This document shows positions 38,201-47,264 of a stretch of 64,000 bases of DNA, in pieces. Each line of letters starts with the position of its first letter. Within the stretch, counting starts at the first letter, position 1. The translations under genes were made by a program, and so were the position numbers. This DNA comes from Microbulbifer sp. HZ11 (GTDB lineage Bacteria; Pseudomonadota; Gammaproteobacteria; Pseudomonadales; Cellvibrionaceae), in NCBI RefSeq assembly GCF_000708675.1, contig NZ_JELR01000002.1, forward strand, positions 310,001-374,000. The letters are read 5' to 3'. The notes beneath the pieces were generated by a model. It worked only from the letters and a program-made list of their open reading frames with translations, was not told the origin of the DNA and searched no databases.

Positions 38201-39189
38201 AGTACGTCGATGTGCGGTAACTGGGCATCCCGCAGCGCTTTCGCGCACTCACGGATTTCCCGTTCGCCACTCATAAATACCAGAATGTCACCGCCGCGAC
38301 GGGGCGAGGATTTTTCCTCGTGCAGCAGTTCTTCCACCGCGGCGATGATCTGTTCATTGAGATCGGCATCGCTGTCTGCCGGCGGGCGGTAATGGATATC
38401 CACAGGATAGGTGCGGCCGGAGACTTCGATGATCGGCGCGCTGTCGAAATGTTTGGAAAATTTCTCCAGGTCGATGGTGGCTGAGGTGATGATCAGTTTC
38501 AGATCCGGGCGCTTGGGCAGTAGGGTTTTCAGGTAGCCCAGCAGGAAATCGATATTGAGGCTGCGCTCGTGGGCCTCGTCGATAATCAGCGTGTCGTAGC
38601 TATTGAGCAGCGGGTCCCGCTGGATTTCCGCCAGCAGAATACCGTCGGTCATCAGCTTGATATGGGTGTGCTCGGTGCTCTGGTCGGTAAAACGCACCTG
38701 GTATCCCACCGAGTCACCCAGGGACTGGCCCAGTTCCTCGGCAATGCGGTTGGCCACGGTGCGTGCGGCAATCCGTCGCGGCTGGGTATGACCGATCTGG
38801 CCGAAGACACCGCGCCCCAGCTCCAGGCAGATTTTCGGCAGCTGGGTGGTTTTGCCGGAGCCGGTCTCACCGGCCACCACCACAACCTGATTTGCCGCGA
38901 TCAGTTCGGCGATCTCCTCCCGTCGCGCCACCACCGGCAGCCCTTCCGGCCACTCAACCTTCGGCAGTTTCTGGCGGCGAGCCTCTGCCAGGGCCACGGA
39001 TTTCGCGACCCGCTCCTGAACCTGCCCAAGTATTCGATCCGCCGGCTTGCCCTCTTTCAACCGCCGACGCGCGTTACTGAGGCTGCGCCTCAGAGATTGG
39101 CGATCCCGCCCCATACATTGGGGGAGTAACTGCTCACACTGCTGGAGAGTGGCTTTGGGATCGGCGCTGCTAGGAGATTCGGGACTCAT
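35275..39189 (-). CDS. hrpA: ATP-dependent RNA helicase HrpA
   Basis: 1304 residues, the full size of bacterial HrpA. Walker A is at 108-116 (AGETGSGKTTQLPKICLEL), the DEAH box reads TLIIDEAHERSLNIDFLLGY, motif III SATID and motif VI ANQRAGRCGRVSAGVCIRLY. The helicase-associated OB-fold and the long C-terminal DUF3418 region follow. HrpA is a DEAH-box helicase acting on mRNA cleavage in fimbrial regulation in E. coli and on stalled ribosomes. It is transcribed toward the RiPP operon but separated from it by 287 bp. Confidence 0.97.
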   Translation of the reverse strand: MSPESPSSADPKATLQQCEQLLPQCMGRDRQSLRRSLSNARRRLKEGKPADRILGQVQERVAKSVALAEARRQKLPKVEWPEGLPVVARREEIAELIAANQVVVVAGETGSGKTTQLPKICLELGRGVFGQIGHTQPRRIAARTVANRIAEELGQSLGDSVGYQVRFTDQSTEHTHIKLMTDGILLAEIQRDPLLNSYDTLIIDEAHERSLNIDFLLGYLKTLLPKRPDLKLIITSATIDLEKFSKHFDSAPIIEVSGRTYPVDIHYRPPADSDADLNEQIIAAVEELLHEEKSSPRRGGDILVFMSGEREIRECAKALRDAQLPHIDVLPLYARLSLAEQSKVFAPHKGRRIVLATNVAETSITVPGIRYVIDPGTARISRYSYRSKIQRLPVEAISQASANQRAGRCGRVSAGVCIRLYEESDFIQRPEFTDAEILRTNLAAVILQMLQLRIGDIRDFPFVDPPDQRLINDGYSLLQELKAVDSKGHVTKTGHALSRLPLDPRLGRMLLESGQTKSLRELLIIVSALAVQDPRERPAEKRQASDEKHKQWQHEQSDFLTLVNLWDGFEAQRQELSQNQLRKWCQKNFLSWLRLREWRDIHHQLRVAIRDLDLKMNPEPADYASVHKAILPGLLGNIGVRDENKEFLGCRNRRFHVFPGSGQFKKPPRWLVAAQLLETSRLFAHTVGKIEPDWVLGCSEHLVKRNYFEPHYNPRSGAVMAFEKVTLYGLVLVDKQRIHFGKLDPTTAREVFIREALVEQRYRGKGKFFQHYKNLLEELEDLEAKSRRRDIVVDDEVVYRFFDERIPEDIVNLAGFEKWRKQAEQKDPRLLFIPRDWMMQQDAGHVGEAQFPDSLTSGGIEYPLSYHFEPGSAEDGVSIQVPVGALHQVPAARLQWVVPGILRDKCIALVKNLPKQYRKYFVPVPAAVDKALPRMQPDNTPLWQALAHELKRQTAQELPEDAWLSAEQGVEDFYRFNIQVLDENGRLLDQGRELDVLQARYRDRVQQELASAGDDFEREGIIQWDFGHLPQTHQLEQGGLKVRAYPALIANKDSVDLKLLDNPDEAASYTRAGICRLALLHLSEPVKYLRKELLKGKELGLSAVDLGRREEVADDILMAAVRECFWRDENWPCSEHDFLAALENREQLIAVAQEMGELLVKALAQLVPLRKKIKQQKNLAVAMAVGDINQQINGLFYRGFLFHTPLDWLRQYGRYLKGIELRLEKAALDPNRDRKLSAEFLEAFEPYQDYASARDPLLLSGNADLRHYRWLLEEFRVSLFAQTLKTLMPVSIKRLRKIWSEISK

Positions 39190-39363
39190 GAAACCGCTTT
39201 ATTTGAGTGACTGGAGGTTCGGGCTCGCTGTTCGAGGCCGGGAATTATACCCGCTGTGGACCGGCAAGACCTGTCCCTAAACTTGCCTCCGGTGCGCCCC
39301 GTCTATACTCAGGGCATTGGCGCCTATTGCAACCTCGCGCCCTGTGCTTTTCCAGGAGTCTCC

Positions 39364-40845
39364 ATGCAAGACCTCAAGCCAAGACCTCCCGCCTCTGCGG
39401 GGGAGATGATGGGACACCCGAAAGGTTTGTTCCTGCTGTTCGGCACCGAAATGTGGGAGCGCCTCAGCTACTACGGCATGCGTGGCATCTTTGTGTTCTA
39501 TCTGACCTCCGCCGCAGCCGCTGCAGCCTTTGGCTGGGAAACACTGTCTGACACCGAGTTGCAATCCAAGGCACTGAGCTATCTCGGCACCTACGCCATG
39601 CTGGTGTACCTGACACCGATCCTCGGTGGCTGGATGGCGGACAACGTGTGGGGCCAGCGGCGCTGTATCATGTTCGGTGGTGCGCTGATGATGCTGGGTC
39701 AGTTTGCCCTGGGCTTCCCCCACAAATGGCTGCCCGATGGTACGCAGATCTACGGCCTGTGGATTGGCCTGGCATTGATGATTATCGGTAACGGCTTCTT
39801 CAAACCGAATATCTCCACCATGGTGGGGGACCTCTACGATGAGGGCGACAAGCGCCGGGACACCGCCTTCACCATTTTCTATATGGGGATCAACCTGGGT
39901 TCGATCCTCGGCTACCTGGTGATCGGCTGGATCGGCGAGAAGGTGGATTACCAGCTGGCGTTTGTGGTGGCGGGCCTGGGTATGTTGCTGGGTCTGATTC
40001 TGCAGGCGACCCAATCTGACAAACTGCTGGGGGAGATCGGTAACCAGCCATCGGCGAAGCTGGGCCTGAAGCCGAATCTCAGTGGTGAGGAGAAAAAGCG
40101 CCCACTGACGCCGGAGGAGCGCGACCGTATCAAGGTGATCCTGATCCTCGGCCTGTTTACGGTGATCTTCTGGGCCGGTTTTGAACAGGCGGCGGGGTCG
40201 ATGAACCTGTTTGCCAAGTACAACACGGATCTGCACATTTTTGGCTTTGAGATTCCTGCCAGTTGGCTGCAGATGGTGAACCCGCTGTTCATCATCATAC
40301 TTGCGCCTATTGTGGCGAGTATCTGGGTTGGGCTCGGTTCGCGGGAGCCGACGTCGCCGGCAAAATTCAGTCTGGGTCTAATTTTCCTGGGCCTGGGTTT
40401 CCTGTCTATGGTGGGCGCGGCGATACAGATTGGCGACTCGGAGACGGCCAAGGCGAGCCCCTGGTGGCTTGTGGTGGCGTATATTTTCCACACCATTGGT
40501 GAGCTGTGCCTGTCGCCCATCGGGCTGTCGATGGTGACCAAGCTTGCGCCCTTACGTTATTTGAGCGTGATGATGGGCTTGTGGTTTGCGTTTATTGGTA
40601 TCGCCAACAAGGGTGCGGCAGAGATCGGTAAGTTGGTAGGCGAATCAGGGCCACTGGCGACCTTTGGTGGTGTGGCAGCGGCGGCGATTATTGCCGGGCT
40701 GATTCTGTTCTTTATTCGCGACAAGCTGGTGGACTGGATGCATGGTGCGGAGGAAGAACACACAGTGGTGAAAGACACTACCAAAGAAGAGATTGGCATC
40801 ACCGCGGATCACGATGTGGCGCCTCAGAAAAAATTTGGGGAATAA
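39364..40845 (+). CDS. POT-family proton-coupled peptide transporter
   Basis: 493 residues from the ATG at 39364, with AGGAG five bases upstream; an upstream in-frame start at 39256 would add a non-conserved stretch. The PTR2 signature is present (LFGTEMWERLSYYGMRGIFV, with the E-x-x-E-R proton-coupling motif), and FFKPNISTMVGDLYDEGDKR is the second conserved block. About 14 membrane segments can be counted. It imports di- and tripeptides with protons. A REP-like repeat follows the stop and may act as its 3' end. Confidence 0.93.
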   Translation: MQDLKPRPPASAGEMMGHPKGLFLLFGTEMWERLSYYGMRGIFVFYLTSAAAAAAFGWETLSDTELQSKALSYLGTYAMLVYLTPILGGWMADNVWGQRRCIMFGGALMMLGQFALGFPHKWLPDGTQIYGLWIGLALMIIGNGFFKPNISTMVGDLYDEGDKRRDTAFTIFYMGINLGSILGYLVIGWIGEKVDYQLAFVVAGLGMLLGLILQATQSDKLLGEIGNQPSAKLGLKPNLSGEEKKRPLTPEERDRIKVILILGLFTVIFWAGFEQAAGSMNLFAKYNTDLHIFGFEIPASWLQMVNPLFIIILAPIVASIWVGLGSREPTSPAKFSLGLIFLGLGFLSMVGAAIQIGDSETAKASPWWLVVAYIFHTIGELCLSPIGLSMVTKLAPLRYLSVMMGLWFAFIGIANKGAAEIGKLVGESGPLATFGGVAAAAIIAGLILFFIRDKLVDWMHGAEEEHTVVKDTTKEEIGITADHDVAPQKKFGE

Positions 40846-40858
40846 TTTTTAAGCCCTA

Positions 40859-40955
40859 CCGTCATTCCGGCGCGAAGAGCCTGTGCCGGACTTGATCCGG
40901 TATCGGAATCCAGCGCTACGTAGTACTGGATGCCGGATCAAGTCCGGCATGACGG
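40859..40955. repeat. REP/MITE-like inverted repeat after the POT gene
   Basis: The element opens with CCGTCAT and closes with ATGACGG, and within it GCCGGACTTGATCCGG and CCGGATCAAGTCCGGC are inverted copies, with matching ATCCAG and CTGGAT. The GTCATTCCGG...GACTTGATCCGG wording resembles a palindromic repeat found in many proteobacteria. It is 97 bp, has no coding capacity and lies between two convergent genes. Confidence 0.85.
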
Positions 40956-40983
40956 GAGTCAATTTAATACCGGGTTCCGGAAT

Positions 40984-42165
40984 TCAACGCCCCTTCACCA
41001 AGTAGGCAATCGCCCTATCCAGCCCTTCGATGGTCATGGGGTACATATGCCCATTGACCAGTTTCTGGGTCATTCCGGTGCTGGCGGTATATTGCCAGTA
41101 CTCTTCGGAGGAAGGGTTTAGCCAGACAAGTTTTTCGTAGGTATTGGTGACCCGCTGCATCCAGGCCGCGCCGGGTTCTTCGTTCATGTGTTCGACACTG
41201 CCAAAGCGGCTGGTGATTTCGTAGGGAGCCATGGCGGCGTCGCCGACGAAGATTACCTTGTAGTCTTTGCCGTAGGTGCGCAGCACTTCAACGAGGGGTG
41301 TTGCTTCGGAGTAGCGGCGGTGGTTGTCTTTCCACACGTGTTCGTAGATGAAGTTGTGGAAATAGAAATATTCCAGATGCTTGAACTCGCTGCGGCACGC
41401 GGAAAAAAGTTCTTCACACTGTTTGACGTATGGATCCATGGAGCCACCCACGTCAAAAAAGATCAGTACTTTTACCGCGTTGTGCCGCTCAGGCACCATC
41501 TTGATATCTAGCAATCCGGCATTGCGGGCGGTGGAGCGGATGGTGTCGTTCAGGTCCAGCTCTTCGGCGGCACCGGTGCGGGCGAACTTGCGCAGTTTGC
41601 GCAGAGCGACCTGGATATTGCGGGTGCCGAGACTGATGCTGTCATCGAGATTGCGGTACTGGCGTTTCTCCCAGACTTTGGAGGCAGACTTATTGCGGCT
41701 CTGGCCGCCGACACGAATACCACCCGGGTGATAGCCGCTGTTGCCAAACGGACTGGTGCCACCGGTACCGATCCATTTATTGCCGCCACTGTGCTTTTTC
41801 TTCTGTTCCTCGAGACGCTTTTTAAACTCCTCCAGCATCTTTTCCAGTCCACCCATGGACTCGATCTTTGCCTTCTCTTCCTCGCTCAGCTGCTTCATAA
41901 ACTCCGCACGCAGCCAATCTTCCGGAATCATCTGCTCCAGAATATCGTCGAGGGTTTCCAGGTCTTTGAAGTAGGCGGCGAAGGCGCGGTCGAATTTGTC
42001 GAAGTGCTTTTCGTCTTTCACCAGACAGGTGCGGGCGAGGAAATAGAACTCGTCCAGATTGGCGTAAACCAGGCGTTGTTGCAGGGCTTCCAGCAACGAG
42101 AGGAGTTCGGTAATGGATACCGGGAGCTGGTAGCGGCGAAGGTTTAGGAAAAATCCGATCAGCAT
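40984..42165 (-). CDS. VWA-domain protein of the CoxE/MoxR-associated type
   Basis: 393 residues from the ATG at 42165, where the conserved start MLIGFFLNLRRYQLPVSITE begins. Residues about 200-393 hold a von Willebrand A domain with a modified metal site (VLIFFDVGGSMDPYVKQCEE, D-x-G-G-S in place of D-x-S-x-S). Such proteins pair with MoxR AAA ATPases and help to assemble or activate protein complexes. The MoxR-type gene is directly upstream, across a 170-bp gap that contains a long inverted repeat. The client is unknown. Confidence 0.88.
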   Translation of the reverse strand: MLIGFFLNLRRYQLPVSITELLSLLEALQQRLVYANLDEFYFLARTCLVKDEKHFDKFDRAFAAYFKDLETLDDILEQMIPEDWLRAEFMKQLSEEEKAKIESMGGLEKMLEEFKKRLEEQKKKHSGGNKWIGTGGTSPFGNSGYHPGGIRVGGQSRNKSASKVWEKRQYRNLDDSISLGTRNIQVALRKLRKFARTGAAEELDLNDTIRSTARNAGLLDIKMVPERHNAVKVLIFFDVGGSMDPYVKQCEELFSACRSEFKHLEYFYFHNFIYEHVWKDNHRRYSEATPLVEVLRTYGKDYKVIFVGDAAMAPYEITSRFGSVEHMNEEPGAAWMQRVTNTYEKLVWLNPSSEEYWQYTASTGMTQKLVNGHMYPMTIEGLDRAIAYLVKGR

Positions 42166-42201
42166 AATAATCGCACGACGAAGTGAATTGTTTCGGGCGA
42201 A

Positions 42202-42315
42202 GGTGGTGCTGGCGGGTGGAGGTTTGCGAAACCTTCCGCGAGAGGGACCTCGTGGAAGAGCCCCCATGGATGGGTTCACGGCGTGTTTCGCAAACCTCCA
42301 CCCGCCAGCACCGCC
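42202..42315. repeat. Long inverted repeat between the MoxR and VWA genes
   Basis: Two 31-bp arms (42202-42232 and 42285-42315) are inverted copies with a single mismatch; both contain GCTGGCGGGTGGAGGTTTGC or its complement. The 52-bp centre holds a second imperfect hairpin (CTTCCGCGAG...CTCGTGGAAG). The structure suggests a non-autonomous mobile repeat. It splits what looks like a two-gene operon, so transcription must pass through it or restart. Confidence 0.88.
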
Positions 42316-42335
42316 GCCACCTCAATCAGTTCTAA

Positions 42336-43181
42336 TCAGCGCCCTTCTCGACGAGCCATAAAGGCAAGGCGCTCAAGCATATGCACATCCTGCTCGTTCT
42401 TCAGCAGCGCACCGTAGAGGGGCGGAATCGCCGAAGACCCATCGCGGTTTTTCAGTACGTCCTCGGAGATATCGTCCGCCATCAACAGCTTCAGCCAATC
42501 GATCAGCTCCGATGTGGAAGGCTTTTTCTTCAGCCCCGGGACCTCGCGGATCTGGAAGAACACATCCATCGCCTCGGCCACCAGCTGCTGCTTGATATCC
42601 GGGTAATGCACATCCACGATCTTCTGCATGGTCGCGCGGTCCGGGAAACTGATGTAGTGGAAAAAACAGCGGCGCAAAAACGCATCCGGCAATTCTTTCT
42701 CGTTGTTCGAAGTGATAATCACAATGGGACGGTGTTTGGCGGTGATCGTCTCACCGGTCTCGTACACGTAAAACTGCATACGATCGATTTCCACCAGCAG
42801 GTCATTGGGGAATTCGATATCCGCCTTATCTATTTCATCAATCAGCAGCACCACCCGCTCATCGGCCGCAAAGGCCTCCCACAACTTGCCTTTCTTGATG
42901 TAATTGCCGATATCGTGCACCCGGTCCACCCCCAGCTGAGAGTCTCGCAGGCGCGATACCGCATCGTATTCATACAGCCCCTGCTGGGCCTTGGTAGTGG
43001 ACTTGATATGCCACTGGATCAGTTTCAGCCCCAGACTGCTCGCCACCTCTTCCGCCAGCAGGGTCTTGCCGGTGCCCGGCTCACCTTTGATCAGCAGCGG
43101 GCGCTGCAGGGTAACAGCGGCATCCACTGCCATTTGCAGGTCGTCTGTGGCTACGTAACTGTCAGTACCGGTGAACTTCAT
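42336..43181 (-). CDS. MoxR-type AAA ATPase
   Basis: 281 residues from the ATG at 43181 (GGAG upstream). Walker A is at 33-40 (LLIKGEPGTGKTLLAEEVAS), Walker B reads VVLLIDEIDKADIEFPNDLL, sensor 1 PIVIITSNNEKELPDAFLRR. It acts as a chaperone-like ATPase for its VWA partner, which is encoded next to it. The assignment to the MoxR clade rests on motif wording and the VWA neighbour. Confidence 0.93.
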   Translation of the reverse strand: MKFTGTDSYVATDDLQMAVDAAVTLQRPLLIKGEPGTGKTLLAEEVASSLGLKLIQWHIKSTTKAQQGLYEYDAVSRLRDSQLGVDRVHDIGNYIKKGKLWEAFAADERVVLLIDEIDKADIEFPNDLLVEIDRMQFYVYETGETITAKHRPIVIITSNNEKELPDAFLRRCFFHYISFPDRATMQKIVDVHYPDIKQQLVAEAMDVFFQIREVPGLKKKPSTSELIDWLKLLMADDISEDVLKNRDGSSAIPPLYGALLKNEQDVHMLERLAFMARREGR

Positions 43182-43333
43182 GAATGCTCCGAATGCCGTA
43201 ATATCGCAGACGAACATGGTAAAGGATGGCCGGGTGGTGGCCAAAGGCGGAATCGGTCAGATTGGATGACGGCTGCGGCCGCGTGGTGCCCGACCTCCGT
43301 CAAACAGCCACCGGCGCGACCTGAAATGGGAAA

Positions 43334-44029
43334 TCAGTCAGGGATCGACTGTGCGGGCTGCGACCGGCGGCGGCGCACTACCTGGCGACCTTTGTCAGTG
43401 ATATACCAGCGGATACCCAGATGGCTGTGGATTTTACCCACCATTTCCAGCACCAACAGGCTGTTCAGTGCGCGGGCCACAGAGTTGGTCTCCATACTGC
43501 CTTCCTGCACCATCCCCGCCAGTGAGCGGAACACACAGTCCCCATTGTTCAGCAGACTCAGCACGTGCAGAGCATTGTCATCCAGCTTGCGGATCTGGTT
43601 GAAGTCGAGTGTCGGCCCCTGGTCTGGATCTCCCTCAATCTCATGCTCCAGCAACGGCATCATCTCCAGCTGCATCGCACGGATTTCCTGCTCCAGATTC
43701 TCTACCCGGGCGCGGGCAATGCTGGCATCACGCAACTGGCGGCGAGCAGCGTTAAACACGAACATACGCGATGCAATCGCCGCGAGCAGACAATAGCCGG
43801 TGAAGATGAGCAGTCGCGAGGGATCCCCCTGAATCTCGATCAGCAGATCACTCTGGGTGAACTTGAGAAAGATGGGTACCATCAGGGCGCCACACAACCC
43901 CATAATCAGGCAGCGTGCCAGACCCGCCGGATCTTCTTCGGTAAACAGCATCTGGTAGTAGTTGACCAGGCCCCCGAGAATACCGGAGACCAGCATGACC
44001 GCAGTCAAAATCAGCAGGTGATCGAGCAT
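43334..44029 (-). CDS. Membrane protein with three TM segments and a winged-helix-like C-terminus
   Basis: 231 residues. Hydrophobic segments lie at about 5-25, 37-57 and 72-92. A charged coiled-coil stretch follows (LRDASIARARVENLEQEIRA), then residues about 145-220 that look like a winged helix: LDDNALHVLSLLNNGDCVFR, SVARALNSLLVLEMVGKIHS and IRWYITDKGRQVV. The N-terminal half resembles the YEATS-associated three-TM family, a tentative match from memory. Role unknown; it stands alone between gaps of 152 and 221 bp. Confidence 0.6.
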   Translation of the reverse strand: MLDHLLILTAVMLVSGILGGLVNYYQMLFTEEDPAGLARCLIMGLCGALMVPIFLKFTQSDLLIEIQGDPSRLLIFTGYCLLAAIASRMFVFNAARRQLRDASIARARVENLEQEIRAMQLEMMPLLEHEIEGDPDQGPTLDFNQIRKLDDNALHVLSLLNNGDCVFRSLAGMVQEGSMETNSVARALNSLLVLEMVGKIHSHLGIRWYITDKGRQVVRRRRSQPAQSIPD

Positions 44030-44250
44030 CCCTGTCCCTTCATTCCATGCACAGCAAACGCCACGACAGGCACTTATTGTGTTTGTTGATCATTTGCGCA
44101 CAGCTGGTGCGAACAGCTGTATTGCGACGGGCTTAATTAGATATAGCAGTTTGCGGCGCGGACGGCTGAAGCGAGACGGGAGGAAAGTAGTGAATGGCGC
44201 CAGTAACCGCCTGAGCGGCTATCTGGCACGGGAGGACGAGATATGAACGG

Positions 44251-44616
44251 TCAGTACTGGTCACTCTCAGTCATAGGGCGATCCTTGCGCCGGCGCATCA
44301 TGAGCATGACGATACCGACAATCAGCATCACGGCAAGAGCGCCAGCCGCAGCGAACACCAGGCTGGCGGACACCTCCGGGGTGGCCCCGTCTTCCTCGAA
44401 CAGGGTCTGATAGACAAACAGAGGTAAAACGGGCACCAGCGGGCCATCAGCTTCGGTGCCGCGCGCGGGAACCAACAGTACCGTGGCACCGACCAGCAGC
44501 AAAAGGTTGCGCACCCAGGACCAACCCCAGTTGCGCATAAACCACCAGCCGGCCGCCAGCAACACTACAACACCCGCAACGTATATCGCCCAGGCGAGCT
44601 TGAACTCTTCTGCCAT
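44251..44616 (-). CDS. Small membrane protein of unknown function
   Basis: 121 residues with three likely membrane segments (about 8-26, 33-49 and 84-106) and a basic RRRKDRP stretch near the C-terminus. The loop between segments two and three contains acidic residues. I do not recognise the family. It starts 27 bp after ycgN and is probably the last gene of the rnd-ycgL-ycgN transcript. Confidence 0.6.
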   Translation of the reverse strand: MAEEFKLAWAIYVAGVVVLLAAGWWFMRNWGWSWVRNLLLLVGATVLLVPARGTEADGPLVPVLPLFVYQTLFEEDGATPEVSASLVFAAAGALAVMLIVGIVMLMMRRRKDRPMTESDQY

Positions 44617-44643
44617 TTGAATGCTCTTTAATCTCTTTCTATT

Positions 44644-45102
44644 TCAGCCCGGCTCATCGCCAGACCAGATAACAATATATTCTTCATAGTCTTCGGCGCG
44701 CACTTCCGTTTCGCTGATGACACTATCGCGTACCGATATACCTGCCCTGTGTACCGACTCAGGATCACCGCTTATCAGTGGATGCCACTCGGGTAACTGA
44801 CCGCCGCTGGCGAGAATCCGGTATGCGCAGGTTGCCGGAAGCCAGGTGAAATCTGCCGCGCCCTGCGGTGTCAGCTGGATACAGTCCGGCACATGCTGTT
44901 TGCGATTGGAATAGTCCCGGCACTGGCAGCTGTGGGTATCCAGCAGTTTGCAGGATACACAGGTGGTCGCGATTTCTCCGGAGTCTTCATCTTCCAGCCG
45001 ATGCAGACAACAGCGTCCGCAACCGTCGCACAGGGACTCCCATTCTTGCGTGGTCATCTCCTGCAAGGATTTTCTCTGCCAGAAAGGCCGCTGGCTAACC
45101 AT
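44644..45102 (-). CDS. ycgN: YcgN/UPF0260 cysteine-cluster protein
   Basis: 152 residues. The Cys pattern [20 protein letters not shown] followed by [20 protein letters not shown], and PDCIQLTP is that of the UPF0260 family, whose clustered Cys probably bind a metal or iron-sulfur centre. Function is not established. It follows ycgL by 24 bp; the ycgL-ycgN pair beside rnd is a recurring arrangement in gammaproteobacteria. Confidence 0.9.
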   Translation of the reverse strand: MVSQRPFWQRKSLQEMTTQEWESLCDGCGRCCLHRLEDEDSGEIATTCVSCKLLDTHSCQCRDYSNRKQHVPDCIQLTPQGAADFTWLPATCAYRILASGGQLPEWHPLISGDPESVHRAGISVRDSVISETEVRAEDYEEYIVIWSGDEPG

Positions 45103-45126
45103 AGGATCTAACCACAGGAATACCGA

Positions 45127-45420
45127 TTAACCACGAGACAGCTTGCTGTTTTGCGTAGCGATTGCCCGCATCTCATCATCCACCACCGGTGGCATCTGCA
45201 GATAATAGCCTTGATCCTGCAGCGCGTTGATGACCTTATCCACATCCGCGCGCGCCAGCTTGCGCTCCGGGGTTACCAGCAACGTGGTGACATGCACCGG
45301 CTTGCCGAACATTTCCTGCAGTTTCTCTGGCACCCGCGCCAGACCATCCTGCTTGGCGACATACAGGTACATTTCATCTTGCCGCGGGCTGCGGTAAATG
45401 TCACAGATCAGTTTGCTCAT
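45127..45420 (-). CDS. ycgL: YcgL-domain protein
   Basis: 97 residues from the ATG at 45420, which overlaps the rnd stop in ATGA. The YcgL domain reads [40 protein letters not shown] and [20 protein letters not shown]. The biochemical function is unknown. Coupled translation with rnd suggests an RNA-related or co-regulated role. Confidence 0.92.
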   Translation of the reverse strand: MSKLICDIYRSPRQDEMYLYVAKQDGLARVPEKLQEMFGKPVHVTTLLVTPERKLARADVDKVINALQDQGYYLQMPPVVDDEMRAIATQNSKLSRG

Positions 45421-46559
45421 CGTTTCAGTTCTTCTAATTCCTGCAAAAGCGGCTCGCCTACGACAGCGCGACGCCATCCGGTCAGGCGCCCTTCCAATTG
45501 TGGCTGCGGAGCCTGCACCAGAACTTCCAGCTCTTTTTTGCGTACCAGAATTTCCGCTGGCAGCCCCGCCGCTTCCGCAAGTTCGCTGACCTTTTTACGC
45601 AGCAGCTTGAGCACCTCGCCCTGCTCGCGGTTCAACGGCTGCGGCAGGCGCGCCGGAGGGGTATCGCGCTCGGCTGCGCGGGCGATAATCTCCAACAGGG
45701 TTTCGCCGTAACGGCGCAGGGTTTTGCCTTCGAGACCGGGCTGCGCGAGAGTGGCCAGATACTTGGGCATATTCTGCGCAAGCGCCAAGCACACATTTTC
45801 CTTCAGCAGGTGGTTGCGAGGCATATTCCGAGCTCGTGCCTCCTGTTCCCGCCAGGCGCACAGGTCCTGCAAAACTGCGAGCTGGTTCTGGCGCAGGCGC
45901 CAGGCACCTTTGATCTTGAGATAATACTGTTCCGGCGGCTCAGGCTGACGTGCCGCTTCCACCATCGCCGTACAGTCTTCCCACAGCCAGTCGAGGCGAC
46001 CCTGCTGGCGCAGCTGCTTGAGCAGAATGCCATAAACGAATGGCAACCAGGCCACATCCAGAGCCGCGTAATTTTTCTGCGAATCACTTAATGGGCGCTG
46101 TAGCCAATCGGAGCGTGTTTCACTTTTAGGCAGGTCGATCTGCAGCAACTGGCTGACCGTAGCGGCATAACCCAACCCGGCTCCCATACCAGAAATAGCG
46201 GCGGCGATCTGGGTATCGAAGATGGGGTCCGGAATAGCGCCGAGCAATCGATCCAGGGTTTCCAGATCCTCACTACAGGAGTGCATGATTTTCACCACGC
46301 GGGTGTCCTGTAGCAACTCCTTGAGCGGCTCCAGATTATCAATCGCGAGGTTATCGATCAGGTAACAGTGCTTGCCATCTCCAATCTGCACCAGGGCCGG
46401 CTGAGGATAGAAAGTGCGGCTGCGCATAAACTCCGTATCCAGTGCCACTGCACTCTGCGTACGCCAGCGGCTGCACAGCTCGGCGAGTTGCGCGTCACCA
46501 TCCACCCAGATGGGCGTGGTATCCACAAGTTGTTTTTCAGAAGTATTAATAGATCCCAC
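45417..46559 (-). CDS. rnd: Ribonuclease D
   Basis: 380 residues. The DEDD exonuclease domain begins with Asp41 and Glu43 in [20 protein letters not shown], followed by [15 protein letters not shown] and [20 protein letters not shown]. Two HRDC-type helical domains follow ([20 protein letters not shown]). RNase D trims tRNA 3' ends. It starts three bases after the recR stop, so recR-rnd-ycgL-ycgN may be one transcript. Confidence 0.96.
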   Translation of the reverse strand: MGSINTSEKQLVDTTPIWVDGDAQLAELCSRWRTQSAVALDTEFMRSRTFYPQPALVQIGDGKHCYLIDNLAIDNLEPLKELLQDTRVVKIMHSCSEDLETLDRLLGAIPDPIFDTQIAAAISGMGAGLGYAATVSQLLQIDLPKSETRSDWLQRPLSDSQKNYAALDVAWLPFVYGILLKQLRQQGRLDWLWEDCTAMVEAARQPEPPEQYYLKIKGAWRLRQNQLAVLQDLCAWREQEARARNMPRNHLLKENVCLALAQNMPKYLATLAQPGLEGKTLRRYGETLLEIIARAAERDTPPARLPQPLNREQGEVLKLLRKKVSELAEAAGLPAEILVRKKELEVLVQAPQPQLEGRLTGWRRAVVGEPLLQELEELKR

Positions 46560-46562
46560 CTT

Positions 46563-47177
46563 TTACAGCACCGTACGACTGTTAAACGCGTGCGCCAGGG
46601 TGCCGCCATCAATGTATTCCAGTTCCCCACCGATGGGGACACCATGGGCAATGCGGCTTACTGCCACACCCTTGGCGCGGGCGCGCTCGGCAATAAACTG
46701 TGCAGTGGCCTCCCCTTCCACGGTGGGGTTGGTAGCGATGATCAGCTCGCGAATAGCCGCACCACCATGCTCCTCACCGTTCTCAGATAGGCGCTCACCT
46801 AACAGGTCCAGCCCGATATCCGCCGGTCCCACGCCATCAATGGGAGACAGGTGACCGTGCAATACAAAATACAGACCGTGGTAGTTGCCCGCCTGCTCGA
46901 TGGCAAGCACATCTGCGGGAGTCTCCACCACACACAGCATGGTGTGGTCACGCCGGCTGTTATTGCACAGGGCACAGACATCCTGCTCAGTCAGTGTTCG
47001 ACAGCGTGTGCATCGACCCACCTTTTCCACCGCCTGCTGCAATGAACTGGCGAGCAGGCCGGCGGCGTCGCGGTCTTTTTCCAGCAGGTACATGGCCATG
47101 CGCTGGGCCGACTTGGGGCCCACACCGGGCAGACAGCGCAGCGCGCGGATCAGGTCTTCAATCAGGGGACTGAACAT
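46563..47177 (-). CDS. recR: Recombination mediator RecR
   Basis: 204 residues. Order: helix-hairpin-helix ([20 protein letters not shown]), Cys4 zinc finger ([16 protein letters not shown]), Toprim domain ([40 protein letters not shown]) and the C-terminal [20 protein letters not shown]. RecR loads RecA with RecF/RecO at gaps. dnaX-ybaB-recR order is the common bacterial one. Confidence 0.98.
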   Translation of the reverse strand: MFSPLIEDLIRALRCLPGVGPKSAQRMAMYLLEKDRDAAGLLASSLQQAVEKVGRCTRCRTLTEQDVCALCNNSRRDHTMLCVVETPADVLAIEQAGNYHGLYFVLHGHLSPIDGVGPADIGLDLLGERLSENGEEHGGAAIRELIIATNPTVEGEATAQFIAERARAKGVAVSRIAHGVPIGGELEYIDGGTLAHAFNSRTVL

Positions 47178-47194
47178 AGTTTGCGTTCAAATAT

Positions 47195-47216
47195 AAAAAG
47201 GGCCCACGCAGGGCCC
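47195..47216 (-). terminator. Terminator-like hairpin between ybaB and recR
   Basis: On the minus strand GGGCCC, a 5-base loop and GGGCCC are followed by five T. It lies 48 bp after the ybaB stop and directly before recR, so it probably reduces read-through from dnaX-ybaB into recR. Confidence 0.65.
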
Positions 47217-47264
47217 CGAAAAATTGTCAGGGACGAGTACATCCGGCCTATCGAACGACATTAA

